Below, piece by piece: positions 36,022-47,060 of a DNA stretch of 64,000 nucleotides. The stretch's first letter is position 1. Every line of letters begins with the position of its first letter. The notes under the pieces were generated by a model. It ran no database searches. It was not told where the DNA came from and saw only the letters and a program-made list of their open reading frames with translations. Position numbers and translations under genes: made by a program. Origin of the DNA: Epiperipatus broadwayi (Eukaryota > Onychophora > Udeonychophora > Euonychophora > Peripatidae); the NCBI GenBank assembly GCA_028023455.1, contig JAQFVV010000031.1, positions 930,001 to 994,000 of the forward strand. Direction: 5' to 3'.

Positions 36022-36366
36022 TTGATTTTCTTTTATTCTGATATTTTATCTTTCCATTTCTTGATTGCTTTATCATTGGGGCGTCGGAAGTATGAAGCTC
36101 CTGTCCTACTTTTCAAAATCATTCAAAATCAGAGACACTACTCTCTCTCTGTGGAACGTAACGTTTATGAGGATTATGTGCTGCGGATGGCAATACATAA
36201 TGATCTGGGGTCTCAAACTCAGCCTCTCCTTCGATATCGCTCTGCCAGAATGCGCGGACATATCAAATCTAAGTTCGTCTCAAGTATTCTTTTTAATGAT
36301 AAAATATCCAATCGCCATGAGGCCTTATTTCATTATTGTATGCTAGTACCATTAATTTGCTCTTGA
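36022..36366 (+). other. Open, GC-richer cassette in LTR B (114 codons)
   Basis: Two overlapping plus frames are open (36022-36366 and 36065-36346). The DNA is distinctly less AT-rich than its flanks and aligns with 25240-25440 of relic E. The protein KYEAPVLLFKIIQNQRHYSL... matches no domain I know. LTRs rarely code, so this may instead be a conserved regulatory or RNA element. Confidence 0.3.
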
Positions 36367-37534
36367 ATTTGATCATCCGTCCGTTTAATCTTAGTAAGTC
36401 GCAATGATGTGTTAAAGATAAAGATTCATTTCATAAAATACATTCAGTATGTTGATCTTAAAACTGCTTTCGTTTAAAAAAGCCATCATCGATTCCCATA
36501 GACGTAAATCTAATTTATATTAATTATTGCATAACTTACTCTCGTAAATGAAGCGCATTGTTTGTTTCTTATTTCTACAAGACGTCTTTGCCAAACAATG
36601 TGAATAAAAGTATAAATAATGGTTTTCCTAAAAAAATACAAGATTGAAATCATATATTTTGCCCGTTATCAAACAAATCATTTACTGTTAAAACTGTCAC
36701 GATCTTTTATATTTAATTTCAGCATCCACAACGCTCCATAGCAAAAGTTTTCTTTAATTAGCTTATTAACTCTGCATAAGTTATAAAACACTATTAAATG
36801 AGTGATACAGGGGATTTTATACAACAAATTCCCAAGTCTTGTAAATAAACAATATTGTCCCAAGCGTGAAACTAGTTGGTAAAATATACATACGTTTCCT
36901 TAATCTTTGTAATATATATATATGCGTTTGTTTAATATTTAATAAATATATCTATTTCATGTAAATCCTGTTTTGTTTTTGAATTATTATTTTCTAGTTA
37001 ATATTTAGAACTATTTTCTTTAGCTAAGAGCTTAGCATTAATAAATATAACTGTCACAAATGTTAATTCCTGGACTACTCCAACCTCGATCATCATCATC
37101 AGTCTGATCTTATGCTCTACCGCTTTGCTCCTGGGCACGGATTTAAAATAATTTTACTGTGTCATCAGAATTGTTGTTCATTGGATCAGAGATTCGAAGA
37201 ATAGACAAATAGGTTAGAATTCAGGATTGCTCCAGGCCTGTGTATCTCGAGCATGATCGGATATGAGGTATTTTTGCTTAGAATTTGAATCTTGTTAAGT
37301 GAGCATACTATTTTGACCGGTACAATATATTCTCAAGCTGATAATTACCCAAAATAAAAGTTGCTAAAGATTTATCTACCACAAAATATATATGTTTTTA
37401 AACATTAATACTAAACCCAATATTTTTTATGTGCCATTCAAAATAATAACAATTAGTAAAAATAGCACAATCACTAATATATTGTAAATTGATATGTCAA
37501 AAAATTCTTGTTTCTGCTTTTAAACAATTCAAAT

Positions 37535-38050
37535 TAAAAACCACACTAACAATCCTATACTGCTCTTGATTCTTGCCTCATGAACTTTTTCAAAGTTAAA
37601 GCTAATAATCATCCCTGCTTAACACTAGTTTTCATTTCAAATATTTCAAATTTTCCATCACCAGTAATAACATGCTCTTATACTATCATGCAACATCTGT
37701 GAAATATGAATAAATTTCAGTAAGTAATCATCTATTTTCTTACTCAGCCACATCTTTTCTTGACTAGATAAATGTCTTGACTAAAGCAAAAAAATAAAGA
37801 TAAATTATACCTTTGCTTGTACTTTTTTTGTATTTGAATTTGACAATAAAACCATATCTCTAGTGCATTTTGATTCTTTAAAACCTCATTGTTTGATAAT
37901 GATTTATCTATGATAGAAAGGAATCTAATCAATAGTATCTTAGAAAGAACGTGAAAAACAATAATATTCCACTATAATTATTGCAATCTTTTCTAATTCT
38001 CTTTAATAAAAAAGGCATCCATATGATGCATAACTTCATAAATCCATATA
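37535..38050 (-). pseudogene. Reverse transcriptase core fragment of a LINE
   Basis: On the minus strand, reading from 38050, several RT blocks appear in shifted frames. First is RKDCNNYSGI (RT motif 1 region, family: K.DC.NYRGISLL). Next is IRFLSIIDKSLSNNEVLKNQ, then IQIQKKYKQRYNLSLFF leading to the motif A region. DDYLLKFIHISQMLHDSIRA follows, then ITGDGKFEIFEMKTSVKQG (motif B: SF.V..GVKQGC). The expected catalytic Asp of motif A is lost in the decay and motif C (YADD) lies beyond the truncation. At least four stops and frameshifts. Confidence 0.7.
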
Positions 38051-38950
38051 TTACTATTTCTATTCCAATAGTTTTGAAGCTAACATATCCCCATCATAAT
38101 TTAAAATTTTTCTTCATGTTTTGCCCAAAATAATTACAAAAAGTAATTTTAACATCAACAAGCTGGATTTCTATGAACAAATATAAATGAATCAATATGA
38201 TTGTGGTATTACTGAATGCAGTAAATTAAATTATTGTATCCTTCATCTGTCCAAAACATCAGTATTATACTATAAAAATTATATAGTACCTTAATTTTAT
38301 AGAATTACAATATCATTTTCAAGTACACATTCTGCTGTCAATGCTTCAAAAATACAATTTACACAACTTTATGGTACTGCCTTTAGACTTTTATTTTATT
38401 TTTGAAGTTCCAAATTAATTTTATTACTAAGCAAAACTAAGCATGTATATGTTTTTTTTATATAACACAGTTGCCAATAATATAATATTCTCAGAAAATC
38501 AGTCAGGATTTTTCTTTTTAAAACGCAAAAACAGCTTACTTGTAATGCAACACTTTCCTTGATAGAATTCAATGTCTCAATATTATTATTAGTTTGAAAA
38601 TCCCAATTGTAATTTCAGTGTCTAATACCTGTTGAAACTTAACTGGATATCATCAAATTCACTGCTAACATGTTTGAAATAGAAGTATGTTTTAATGCTT
38701 CTAACACTATAATCATGAAACAATAATTTATGATAATATTTAACACTTTGTGCTTTTAAATGCTTATATAATATTGACTTGTTTTAACATTTGATTCCTA
38801 AATATAACATAATTCATAAGATGCTACTGTTATGAGCACAGATACACCCAATTTCCTTTATAATGATTCTTTTTATGTAATGAATGTGTTCATTATAGTT
38901 CATTCATGTGCTATTCAAATATTTAATGATAAAAATCATTACATTTTGCA
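38051..38950 (-). other. Possible upstream part of the decayed LINE
   Basis: The stretch continues 5' of the RT fragment on the minus strand and has a codon-like, less monotonous composition (for example CAAGTAAGCTGTTTTTGCG in reverse complement). I could not match it to an endonuclease domain. It could equally be unrelated. Confidence 0.2.
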
Positions 38951-40569
38951 GAATCAATATCACTGTTTTCAATAACTTTTAGTCAAATTTATTTCTACCA
39001 ACACGTGTATTAATCTCTCAAAGAATAAAAATTCATTCTTTTATTAATGTTCATGCAAAACACAACAAAAAATAAGTTTTCTTTCTTTGATATGTCTAAT
39101 CTAACACTGGATTTTAAGCACTAATAAATTGTGTACACATGTACAAACACAATCAGTTTTAATGTCTCTTTTCACTGAAATATCTAGAAATTCCCAGAAG
39201 AAGGAAAAAAACACAGTTACTCCAACATCTTGCAATGTGCTTTCACTTAATGTACTGCCCTTCCAAAAATACCTACAGTCATCTATTCATTCAATTAAAC
39301 TTCCTTTCTCTAAAAACAAGATGAACAAAAAACAGCTATATTAATCTTAAATTCTGATCATCTCTTATCTAAAATTGTTTTTATTTAATAATTTTAAGAA
39401 TCAATCCACATCAATTTGTATATTCCATGTTAAAAAAATTTGCACATACTATTACTTCCTACCTTACTATGATTATCATTACCAATATTACAAATATTTC
39501 CAAAACTTAAATCATAGTGATGTAGCCAGATTATGTGTGACAGATTATTTTTAGACCACTTTTCTAAGTTTTTTCAAATATTTGGAGAGAAGGGATCTCT
39601 TCATTAATAACATGGCCTTCATATCCAGTTCCAAATGTGCAAGATCACAATTAAGACTATCTGTTTGGTAAACTTTTCCCTTAGTTATTTCTCAATGTAT
39701 ATTTTGCATATTAAATACATATATTTAAAATATAAAAAAAAATAGACTGCTTTGCCTATATAATTAAAGAATGTAAATATGATAACACAAATACATAAAG
39801 CCAATGTCACAAATAATGTAGAGAGATGACTACTGTCATAACAGCTAAATTCTATACTAATCTGACAGTAGTAAACAGTGGAAGAAGTGGGGGGGAGTTG
39901 GGACAGAAAAAACTGCTTATATTAAAAACAACACTTAGCCTTTGATGAGCCAACTATGTATCCTAAGAAAAAAAAGAAATACTGTTTGTCATGACTTGCT
40001 TATTGATTATTCAAAATTAACCTTCGTGTATGAAAGTTATCAGTCAATTGTAGAATCTTAACACACACCCAAGCTCATGAATGCTGGATGATAAGGTGGA
40101 AGATAATGGGGAACCACTATAGACAACAATCAAAAGTTTATTGTAGCCTAATCATTATATTTTTAATGCAAAAACCCACTTAAGACTATTTTTTTAAAAA
40201 AAAAAATCTTACAGAAAAGATATTTTAGCATTAAAAATATTTTTTTTGCCAAAAGTACAGTAGTCTATTAGTAACATCCAATTAATAGATTAGATAAAAA
40301 GTAACACCAAACCAGATCTTAAATAATAAATCAATTAGTTTAGTATCACTTAATGAACAGTATCCTTAATTCAAAAATCCTGATATTTTTTTGCTTTCCA
40401 GCAAAAATTAAGAGTAATTAAAAAAAATACTGATAAATAAGAATAACACGTGTATATACAGAATATACTATAATCTCCAAAGAAAAGTATTATGGTGTAA
40501 TAGAGTTTTTGTTAAAGAATAAGTCTTTGTTCTAGTGATAAATTTCTTAACATATATAATGCCCTACTA
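38951..40569. other. AT-rich stretch, nothing recognised
   Basis: The 71-codon frame 39129-39344 has no known motif. There is a G-run (GGGGGGG) at about 39888. Confidence 0.45.
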
Positions 40570-40670
40570 TGGTATAGAGCAGTGATAGAGTGACAGACTT
40601 TGGATTGCGAGATTTTCGAATCAAGCCAGCTGCTGAGTTTCCGGCACTTATGAATTCTCGAACAATAAAA
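40570..40670 (+). mobile_element. tRNA-derived SINE head
   Basis: TATAGAGCAGTGATAGAGTG resembles a tRNA D-arm/A box (TGGCGCAGTGGTAGAGT). TTTTCGAATCAAGCC about 35 bp later resembles the B box GGTTCGAATCC. The T-arm is broken, and a short non-tRNA body (about 60 bp) runs into T-rich sequence. No cloverleaf can be closed, so it is not a working tRNA. Confidence 0.5.
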
Positions 40671-41124
40671 TCATTCGATTATTTTTTATTACTGTTATAA
40701 ACATATAAGTATAATGAACTTCATTAAATTACGTTCCAAGCAATTCATTTATTTAAGTTTTTTTTTTTTAATTATAATCATTAACTTTCTAATTATAATT
40801 ATAAGCAAAATATAAAAATAAAAATATTCTCTTAATGAGATTTACGTATTCAAATCTGGTAAACATCTATTTTAACATTTTCTTGATAATTTCTAAGAAA
40901 AAATGAAATTAAACAATGGATAGAAAAAAGACAACTTTCAGAAAATGAAAACAATCAGCATGAAAATATATATATATATTCTCTTTTTTTAATGAAAGTG
41001 AGTGCTTATTTATTTTAGGAATTAAAAAATCTGGCAGCAACATTTTTTTTAATATGACTATTATTATAAGATACTCTTAAACAAAATATTTTCTATAAAT
41101 ATATACACGTGGAGTGCTTTTAAA
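40671..41124. other. AT-rich spacer, nothing recognised
   Basis: Poly-T, a (TA)n tract at about 40966, and no coding signal. Confidence 0.5.
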
Positions 41125-41640
41125 GAAATAATATGCCTATTTTTGAGAGGGAGGGGAGATATTTAATAAATGGTTTACTCGTACTTACATATGTATATGA
41201 GTTATGAATTTTTAGCAGAAGAGTGATACAGATTTCAGACCACACAATGAAATATAGAAAGATATATGCTGAATTTAGCAAGAGAGGATCAAAAGGAAAA
41301 TACAAGAATCAGAAAACAAAGATAAATAACACTTTTCAGAATTGGAGACTAAAATAAAACTGATCGAGGCATGTCATTAGAAGAGATGACAATAGATGAA
41401 CAACTGAAGCCATAAATTAGATTCAACGTACAATAAAAGATCTAAAAACATAGATAAATGAGAAATTTAAAAAGATGGGTGAATGAGATATGAGTTTACT
41501 GAACTGATTATGGAGAAGAAGAAAAGATATAGATCATAGAAATGAATTAAACTTGAGAGATTTTCATCCTGCAATGGAATAATAATAAAAATGATGCACA
41601 ATTTAAAATCAGAAAGACTTTATGACACAATAGCCATGCA
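41125..41640 (+). pseudogene. RTE-like LINE, 5'-truncated copy (C-terminal region only)
   Basis: In-frame islands read NMPIFEREGRYLINGLLVLT (family: NMP...K...FN...LPVLTYG.ETW), then RRVIQISDHTMKYRKIYAEF, RHVIRRDDNR, TTEAIN, and LNLRDFHPAME. The same blocks occur at 53285-53710 in the larger RTE copy (NMPMGLKRKVFNKYVLSVLT, RHIDKRGDNG, TVEILNWI, WRDLHPVVD). This is the domain after the RT. Many stops, no RT core. A 5'-truncated copy is the usual product of LINE insertion. Confidence 0.75.
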
Positions 41641-42149
41641 TTTGCTTTATATGCCCATGACTTGAACAATAAAAAAAAATTTAGCACAAATGGATAAAAG
41701 TAAATATTTTCATATTCATAGTTAATCCAACTATCTATCCAGTAAAGAACAGTAGATATATATCTACTTATTACTAGTTAGAAGGTAAAGATCCAAAGTT
41801 AATCAGAGATGATCAGAATCGCTGGTTGTAAATGCAATGCAATTGTAATATGATGCAACCTTCACTACTGGTGATGAAGACGCCATACTCCTATGAATTC
41901 TGAGCCTATAACTTATCTTTATTTTTATAATTAATTTAATAAATTATTTGGTTAAAACAATTTGCCCATTTTAACCATCAACAATTCAAAATATTAACAC
42001 TAATATATTCAATAGAAAACCAACATGATACAATGAACTCTAAAAAAAAAAAAAATTTCAACTATATAAATGTTTTTTATATAATTAAATATTAGATATA
42101 TAATATTAGAATAATTATTATGAGAATGACAAACTATTAACAATGATAA
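41641..42149. other. AT-rich spacer, nothing recognised
   Basis: No motif or partner repeat. Confidence 0.5.
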
Positions 42150-42740
42150 TCAAGACATTATCATCATCGCTATCTATTGTCAATGGACAGATCCTACATA
42201 TCACATCATACTTTTTTATTCAAATTATTCTATTCTTAGATTTATTTTTCCTTCTAATAACCATCAATTATTTTCTTCTATTTCTTTATCTTCTTTTTCA
42301 TAATCCTTTCCAATATATTTTTCATAATATTCTTTCTTCAAAATATACTTAATCAAATTCCTCTTTTTAATAATTTTCTCAATAATCTTATTCCATTATT
42401 TTCAATATTTCTACATTAGTTATTGCATCTTCAAACTTCATTTATTCATTTCTCTTCAACTACTCCAATATTTTGTCCTCTACTTTGTTAATTGACCATG
42501 TTTCTGCTTGTAAAAAAACTACTTTTCTAATAATGTTTATTAAGCTTCTTTCTTGATTTAATTTCAATAGATACAAATAATCTTTCTTATCAAAAACCTA
42601 TTAATTATTGCAATGTTTTATTACTATTACTAGTTTAAAATTTTTCCAAAAGATTTTAAAACAATAATCTCTGAAACAATCTAATCATTTTTTTCTTATT
42701 CTTTTGTTTTCACTTTCTATCATCAATGCTTCAGTTCATT
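42150..42740 (-). pseudogene. C-terminal part of another LINE ORF2 (AETWSINK type)
   Basis: In the minus strand around 42590-42440 one frame reads KDYLYLLKLNQERSLINIIR, KVVFLQAETWSINKVEDKIL. VFLYG.ETW.I.K...K.LE is the conserved block after the RT of several LINE families. Downstream (lower coordinates) the frame breaks into KFEDAITNVEILK and other charged fragments, with stops. The purine-rich minus strand over 600 bp agrees with an old Lys/Glu-rich coding region. It differs in words from the RTE copies and from the 33915 and 37535 fragments. Confidence 0.6.
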
Positions 42741-43814
42741 TTTTTTTGTGTATTTATTTCAAATGCTTAAATAGGTGAACAACTTTAAGAATAAAAAATA
42801 TGAAAAAAAAAAGTTTACGAATAACATATTTACATAGATCCCCTGTGATATAAATATATACTGTAATGATAATGTCACCCAACTATAATAAAAACGGTAA
42901 TTGATAAAAATATAATAAAATAAAATATAAAAAATACTACGTCTAGAGGAATGTGATATATCAAATGAATGACTGCATAAATGGTGGAGAGACTACACAA
43001 TTTTTCTTTTTATTACCTAATTTAATAATACATGGATAATGATCAAACTGGGCCTATATTAAGAACAAAATCTTTATGTAGATCCAATCATATTTCCTGC
43101 TCACTATCCTGTCCACATTTATGATATTATTCTGAGGCAATGTAAAATAATCTACCTGTAATTTGGATGAGAAAATATATGAGCAACAAGATAATTAACT
43201 ATAACAATAATTTTAAATAACAAATACTATAAAACAATATAACAGTTTATATTATTTACATAACATACTAGAATAAAGAAGATATGTGATAGGAAATATT
43301 TTTAATTCGTCTAATTTGTCAAGTTATTATAAGAGTTTTATCCAGTTATTTTTATTTTTCTGTTGAGCTTAGCTTTCATAATTAAATAAATTTAAATCAA
43401 CATCTCTGATCATAATGATTGCCATTTAGTATTTTCAATTTATCAATAGTTTATTTCTGTAATGTAAGTTATATTTAAAGACTGGCTCATTATGATTGAG
43501 GGAATCAATTATATAGAATGTATTAACCCAATTCTTTTTGGGTAATTTCTTCTGAAAAACATATTAGTTAACTAGCCAGTTTCCTTGTGAGATTAAAGTG
43601 TTGTTATATCATAGCATCCATAATGAGCTCAGTGTTGGCAGTGAGGCATTGTTGAATATTAATACATTTTTTTACAGCTCCATATTAAGAAAACTACACC
43701 CATGAAAAGATTAGGGTGAACACCCTTATGTTCTAGCCCATTATTTGCATCATATACACAGATATAAAAATCAAAATTATTTTCCAGGCTTCCATTCTGT
43801 AAGCAGCACTGAAA
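42741..43814. other. AT-rich stretch, nothing recognised
   Basis: The reverse strand near 43600-43800 is a little richer in G+C but shows no clear motif. Confidence 0.4.
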
Positions 43815-43925
43815 AAGAACCCAAGTTTTCCCCCTCAAGTTTGAAAAATGGATAATCTAAGTTTTTTTTTTCTCCATTTGCTTTGCAACTGTCCATGTCT
43901 CGTCTCTATAGCAACCCAATATTTT
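43815..43925 (-). pseudogene. Tiny LINE ORF2 remnant (DETWTV type)
   Basis: The minus-strand frame at about 43920-43858 reads LGCYRDETWTVAKQMEKKKT and a stop, close to the VLLYG.ETWT..K.MEK block of LINE proteins. No other block is found next to it, so the call rests on about 18 residues. Confidence 0.35.
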
Positions 43926-45364
43926 AAAATAGTCAATTTTATTATTTTGCAGCAAATAGAGAAATAAACCCCCATTTATTACAAATAATATTGATTTCAA
44001 CTTATTAACGACTAAAAATTAAAATAAATAAATAACCGTACATTTTAAAATTCATGAATTCATTTCTTTAAAAATATATATGTAAACTACATTATGGAGG
44101 TTACAATATATTGTGAGCTATATCCTTTACATCCCTCCAATATCAATTGCATACCTTGTGGTCTAATTTGAATCCAAGAACTGCAATAGTAACATTCTTT
44201 ATTAATCACTATATTAATAAAATTACAGCACTATAATTGACAAATCATTAATTGTGATACACATTTAAACCTCAACTTAATCATACTATAAATACATATT
44301 CCAATTAAATTATAAAACACATACACAACAACTAACCTTTAGTAATTATTATCTTGTTAAGTGTGATGTAACTCCGACATACTACAACAATACTTAAAAA
44401 ATATGATCGGATAAAGTAAACCCAAGCAAGAAATAAAAATTTATGTTAAAGTAAAGAAATAATAAATAAAAATTTTATTTATAACAATCACTAATAATGA
44501 TGTCAACAATGGACCTAAATGATAATCATGAACTTGCTGTTTTATTTCAACAATGAGCTTCTTCTCCAAGGAGAGATAAAATTTTTCATCTGCTGAATAA
44601 CTTGCAAAAATTTAAGCAGATAATTTGAATTTACAATTCAAATAAATAATATTTATTCAATTCAAATAAAAACCCCAGGCACTTTAGAGTTGGAAATAAT
44701 ATTAAAAATTATTATCTGAATATCTGAGAAACCAAGGACAATCGTATAGAATTAAAGCTAGTCAATTGAGGAATTCAAAACTGAAATCTTCGAAATTAAA
44801 TTTTGATTATTCGAATTTCCAAAGTGTCCATAAATTCTAAATCATAGATCTGAAGTATCTAGATGTGACGATATCTAATAGTATAAGAAATATTGTTCTT
44901 AATTCACTCAAAAATAATTTAGTAAATAATGATACAAATAAATATACATTTCTAAGTGCAAAAGCAGCATCGGGGAAAGAAAGTCATCCTCATGAAGCTA
45001 TGATTGTCAGAATTGGAAGAAAATTGACTGAGCATTAAACATCTGTGCCATGAAATATCAATTTTATTATTAAGAAATGGATATGATAATTTCACACTTC
45101 AAACAAAAGTTCCAAGAATACAAAGGATGTTCTAGAACACTTACGATTTACTATCTATGTCTGAAATGGATTAATGAGGATTGCCGGAATGATTCACTAA
45201 GACATTTTTCCTAATGAACTTTAAAACTAACTTTAGGCTGACATCATGACTTTTATTTATATATTTTGTACAAATGTTTCTTGTTCATATCTTTACTTTA
45301 ATATGTACAAAGGGAAACATAAGTGTTAATACATAACATAATGGAGAAATATTGCCATTAGTGT
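43926..45364. other. AT-rich stretch, nothing recognised
   Basis: No protein motif or repeat partner seen. Confidence 0.45.
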
Positions 45365-45520
45365 AAGTAAAATAAAATAAAATATAGGTTACTATAAGTA
45401 CTTACTTGCATACGAATCCAATCATCATTAAAGAGGTGTAAGATAAGAAAAATAAAATATAGGTTATTATAAGCACTTACTTGTATACCGATCTGATCAT
45501 TATCAAAGGCGAATGGAAAG
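45365..45520 (+). repeat. Tandem duplication, two roughly 76-bp units
   Basis: AAAATAAAATATAGGTTACT...AAGTACTTACTTGCATACGA and AAAATAAAATATAGGTTATT...AAGCACTTACTTGTATACCG are adjacent, with about 85% agreement by eye. Confidence 0.75.
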
Positions 45521-45689
45521 ATTTTTTACCCTAATACATATTTAGTCTAAACATTTTGTATAATTACACGGAATATATTTTTCTTTATTTGTTTATACTA
45601 ATAATTGTGTTAAATGTTTTCAGTATGCTGAACTAACTATTTCTATCATAAATGGCCATCCTTGTCTGTATTATACCTATAATATATAT

Positions 45690-47060
45690 CAGGGGGATCC
45701 CATATCACCACTATGACAGATAGGAATTTAAGAGCTTTCAGTTAAATCATCTGTTGAGTTCATTGATAAAATTAAACAAGCCGAAATCAAGCCAGAATTT
45801 AATATCCAATCGCTAGAATAACAGAGCTATATGGCTCAATTAACCACAAAAGCTTAATAGACATTACAAAAACTGAACTCATAAATAATAATTTCCCACA
45901 GGCTCAGCTGAACTTCATTGTGGAATTTTTGAAATGGATGGATCAGAATATTATGGTCACGTTTAACGGTAAATGGTTTAAAATGAAGGACAGATGGCCT
46001 ATGGTTCTCCCAACAAGTGAGATCATCGCTAGTATTTTCCTCAATTATTATGAAAAAACAAATATTTGCTAAGTACTACTCTATTGAACCAAACATAATA
46101 TATACATGCTATGTCGATGACGTATTCATAGTAGCACCAGAAAAACTAATAATGAATATTCAGAAAGATTTGCAAGCATAAACTTCTTTAACAATTAACA
46201 ACATAGCAGAAGACCTTCAGCACAACATTAAATACCTGAACATTCAAGTTCATAGAGACTCTACCAACTCACATATGCCATGACAGTCAAGCCATTGGAA
46301 AATTGAAGATATATACATCCAAACTCGTCCCATATGCACAAATTAGCATGATTTACATCCTTCCTGCACAGAAATCACTGGCTAAGTAAATTTGAATCAG
46401 ACTGCAAAAAGGACCTCATGAACTATACAAAAAAACTAAGAAGTGTTGTTGGGTTTTCACAGAATACTATCAACAAAAGGATAAGACAATTTCATAACAA
46501 ACTAAGAACTGATACTGTTAGAAACAACAAAACCAAGAATGCTGTTACCTTACATACCATCAATTTCCAGAAAATATTATAAAATATTTGCCAAGTCCTT
46601 TAAATTAGGATTCCATATATCACCTTCAATGAACTGACTAATAAATAATACCAAAGATCAAATAACATCCGATCACAAAGCACAAGCCATGTACAAAATT
46701 GCATGCCCAAGTAATGGATATAAAGCAGCATACTATGGATAGACCCGTGCCAACATCACTATTAGAACTTCTTCACATAACTATTTATATAGGAAAGCAC
46801 TAAACAACCCTGAAAGTAAATTTATATTCTTCTCACACCAAAGATCCATAGGCCATATATTCGAACCCACAGTAGCAAAGGCACTGTATGCAGAGCATAA
46901 CAATACTAAATGCAAAATAAAAATATGCTTCATTGCAAATGACGACAATGCAATAAACGGGAAAGAATTGTGCTTTTCCATCTCTAGAAAGTGGACTATA
47001 TGAAGACATTGAATAAATTTGCATAAATTACTACCCAATCATTTAAAATCACAACTCAAC
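45690..47060 (+). pseudogene. Penelope-like element (RT plus GIY-YIG endonuclease), decayed
   Basis: The order of motifs is that of a Penelope-like retroelement. GKWFKMKDRWPM lies at 45970-46005 (family: F..G.P.GSP.S). SEIIASIFLNYYEKQIFAKY follows at 46015-46075. IIYTCYVDDVFIVAPEKL, with the catalytic YVDD, lies at 46098-46150. RKYYKIFAKSFKLGFHISPS is at 46580-46630. YKIACPSNGYKAAYYG at 46691-46739 is a GIY-YIG-like nuclease start (family: YKI.C..C...YVG.T), followed by NITIRTSSHNYLYRKALNNP, FFSHQRSIGHIFEPTVAKAL and YAEHNN (to 46908). In the family, RT copies the RNA and the GIY-YIG nuclease nicks the target. At least ten stops or frameshifts; inactive. The 5' part of the RT before 45690 is not visible. 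Confidence 0.85.

Larger units (their letters stand above)
34471..37324 (+). mobile_element. Solo LTR B of the long-LTR family (2854 bp)
   Basis: It starts TGAAGCAATCAATG and ends TTTTGACCGGTACA (TG...CA). ATAT stands directly before (34467-34470) and directly after (37325-37328), a 4-bp target duplication. The 5' 36 nt fold as in LTR A, but the inner stem bases differ in both arms (CAATG/CATTG instead of GGAT/ATCC). A TATA box at 35117, TTCAG-type repeats, and a GTAAAATC donor-like site near 35366 follow. The last 300 bp align with the end of LTR A (TAGACAAATAGG, GAGGTATTTTTGCTTAGAAT). No internal region or partner LTR is present, so it is a solo LTR. Confidence 0.7.

Noticed and set aside
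40570-40670. A functional tRNA gene
   Set aside because: A- and B-box-like words are present but the T-arm and acceptor stem are broken, so a SINE head is more likely.
42143-42352. A membrane protein suggested by a hydrophobic 69-codon plus frame
   Set aside because: It is the complement of a purine-rich LINE remnant on the minus strand; hydrophobicity is a by-product of T-rich codons.
46781-47038. Two minus-strand frames of 85 and 63 codons
   Set aside because: Antisense to the GIY-YIG part of the Penelope-like element, which has the recognisable protein on the plus strand.
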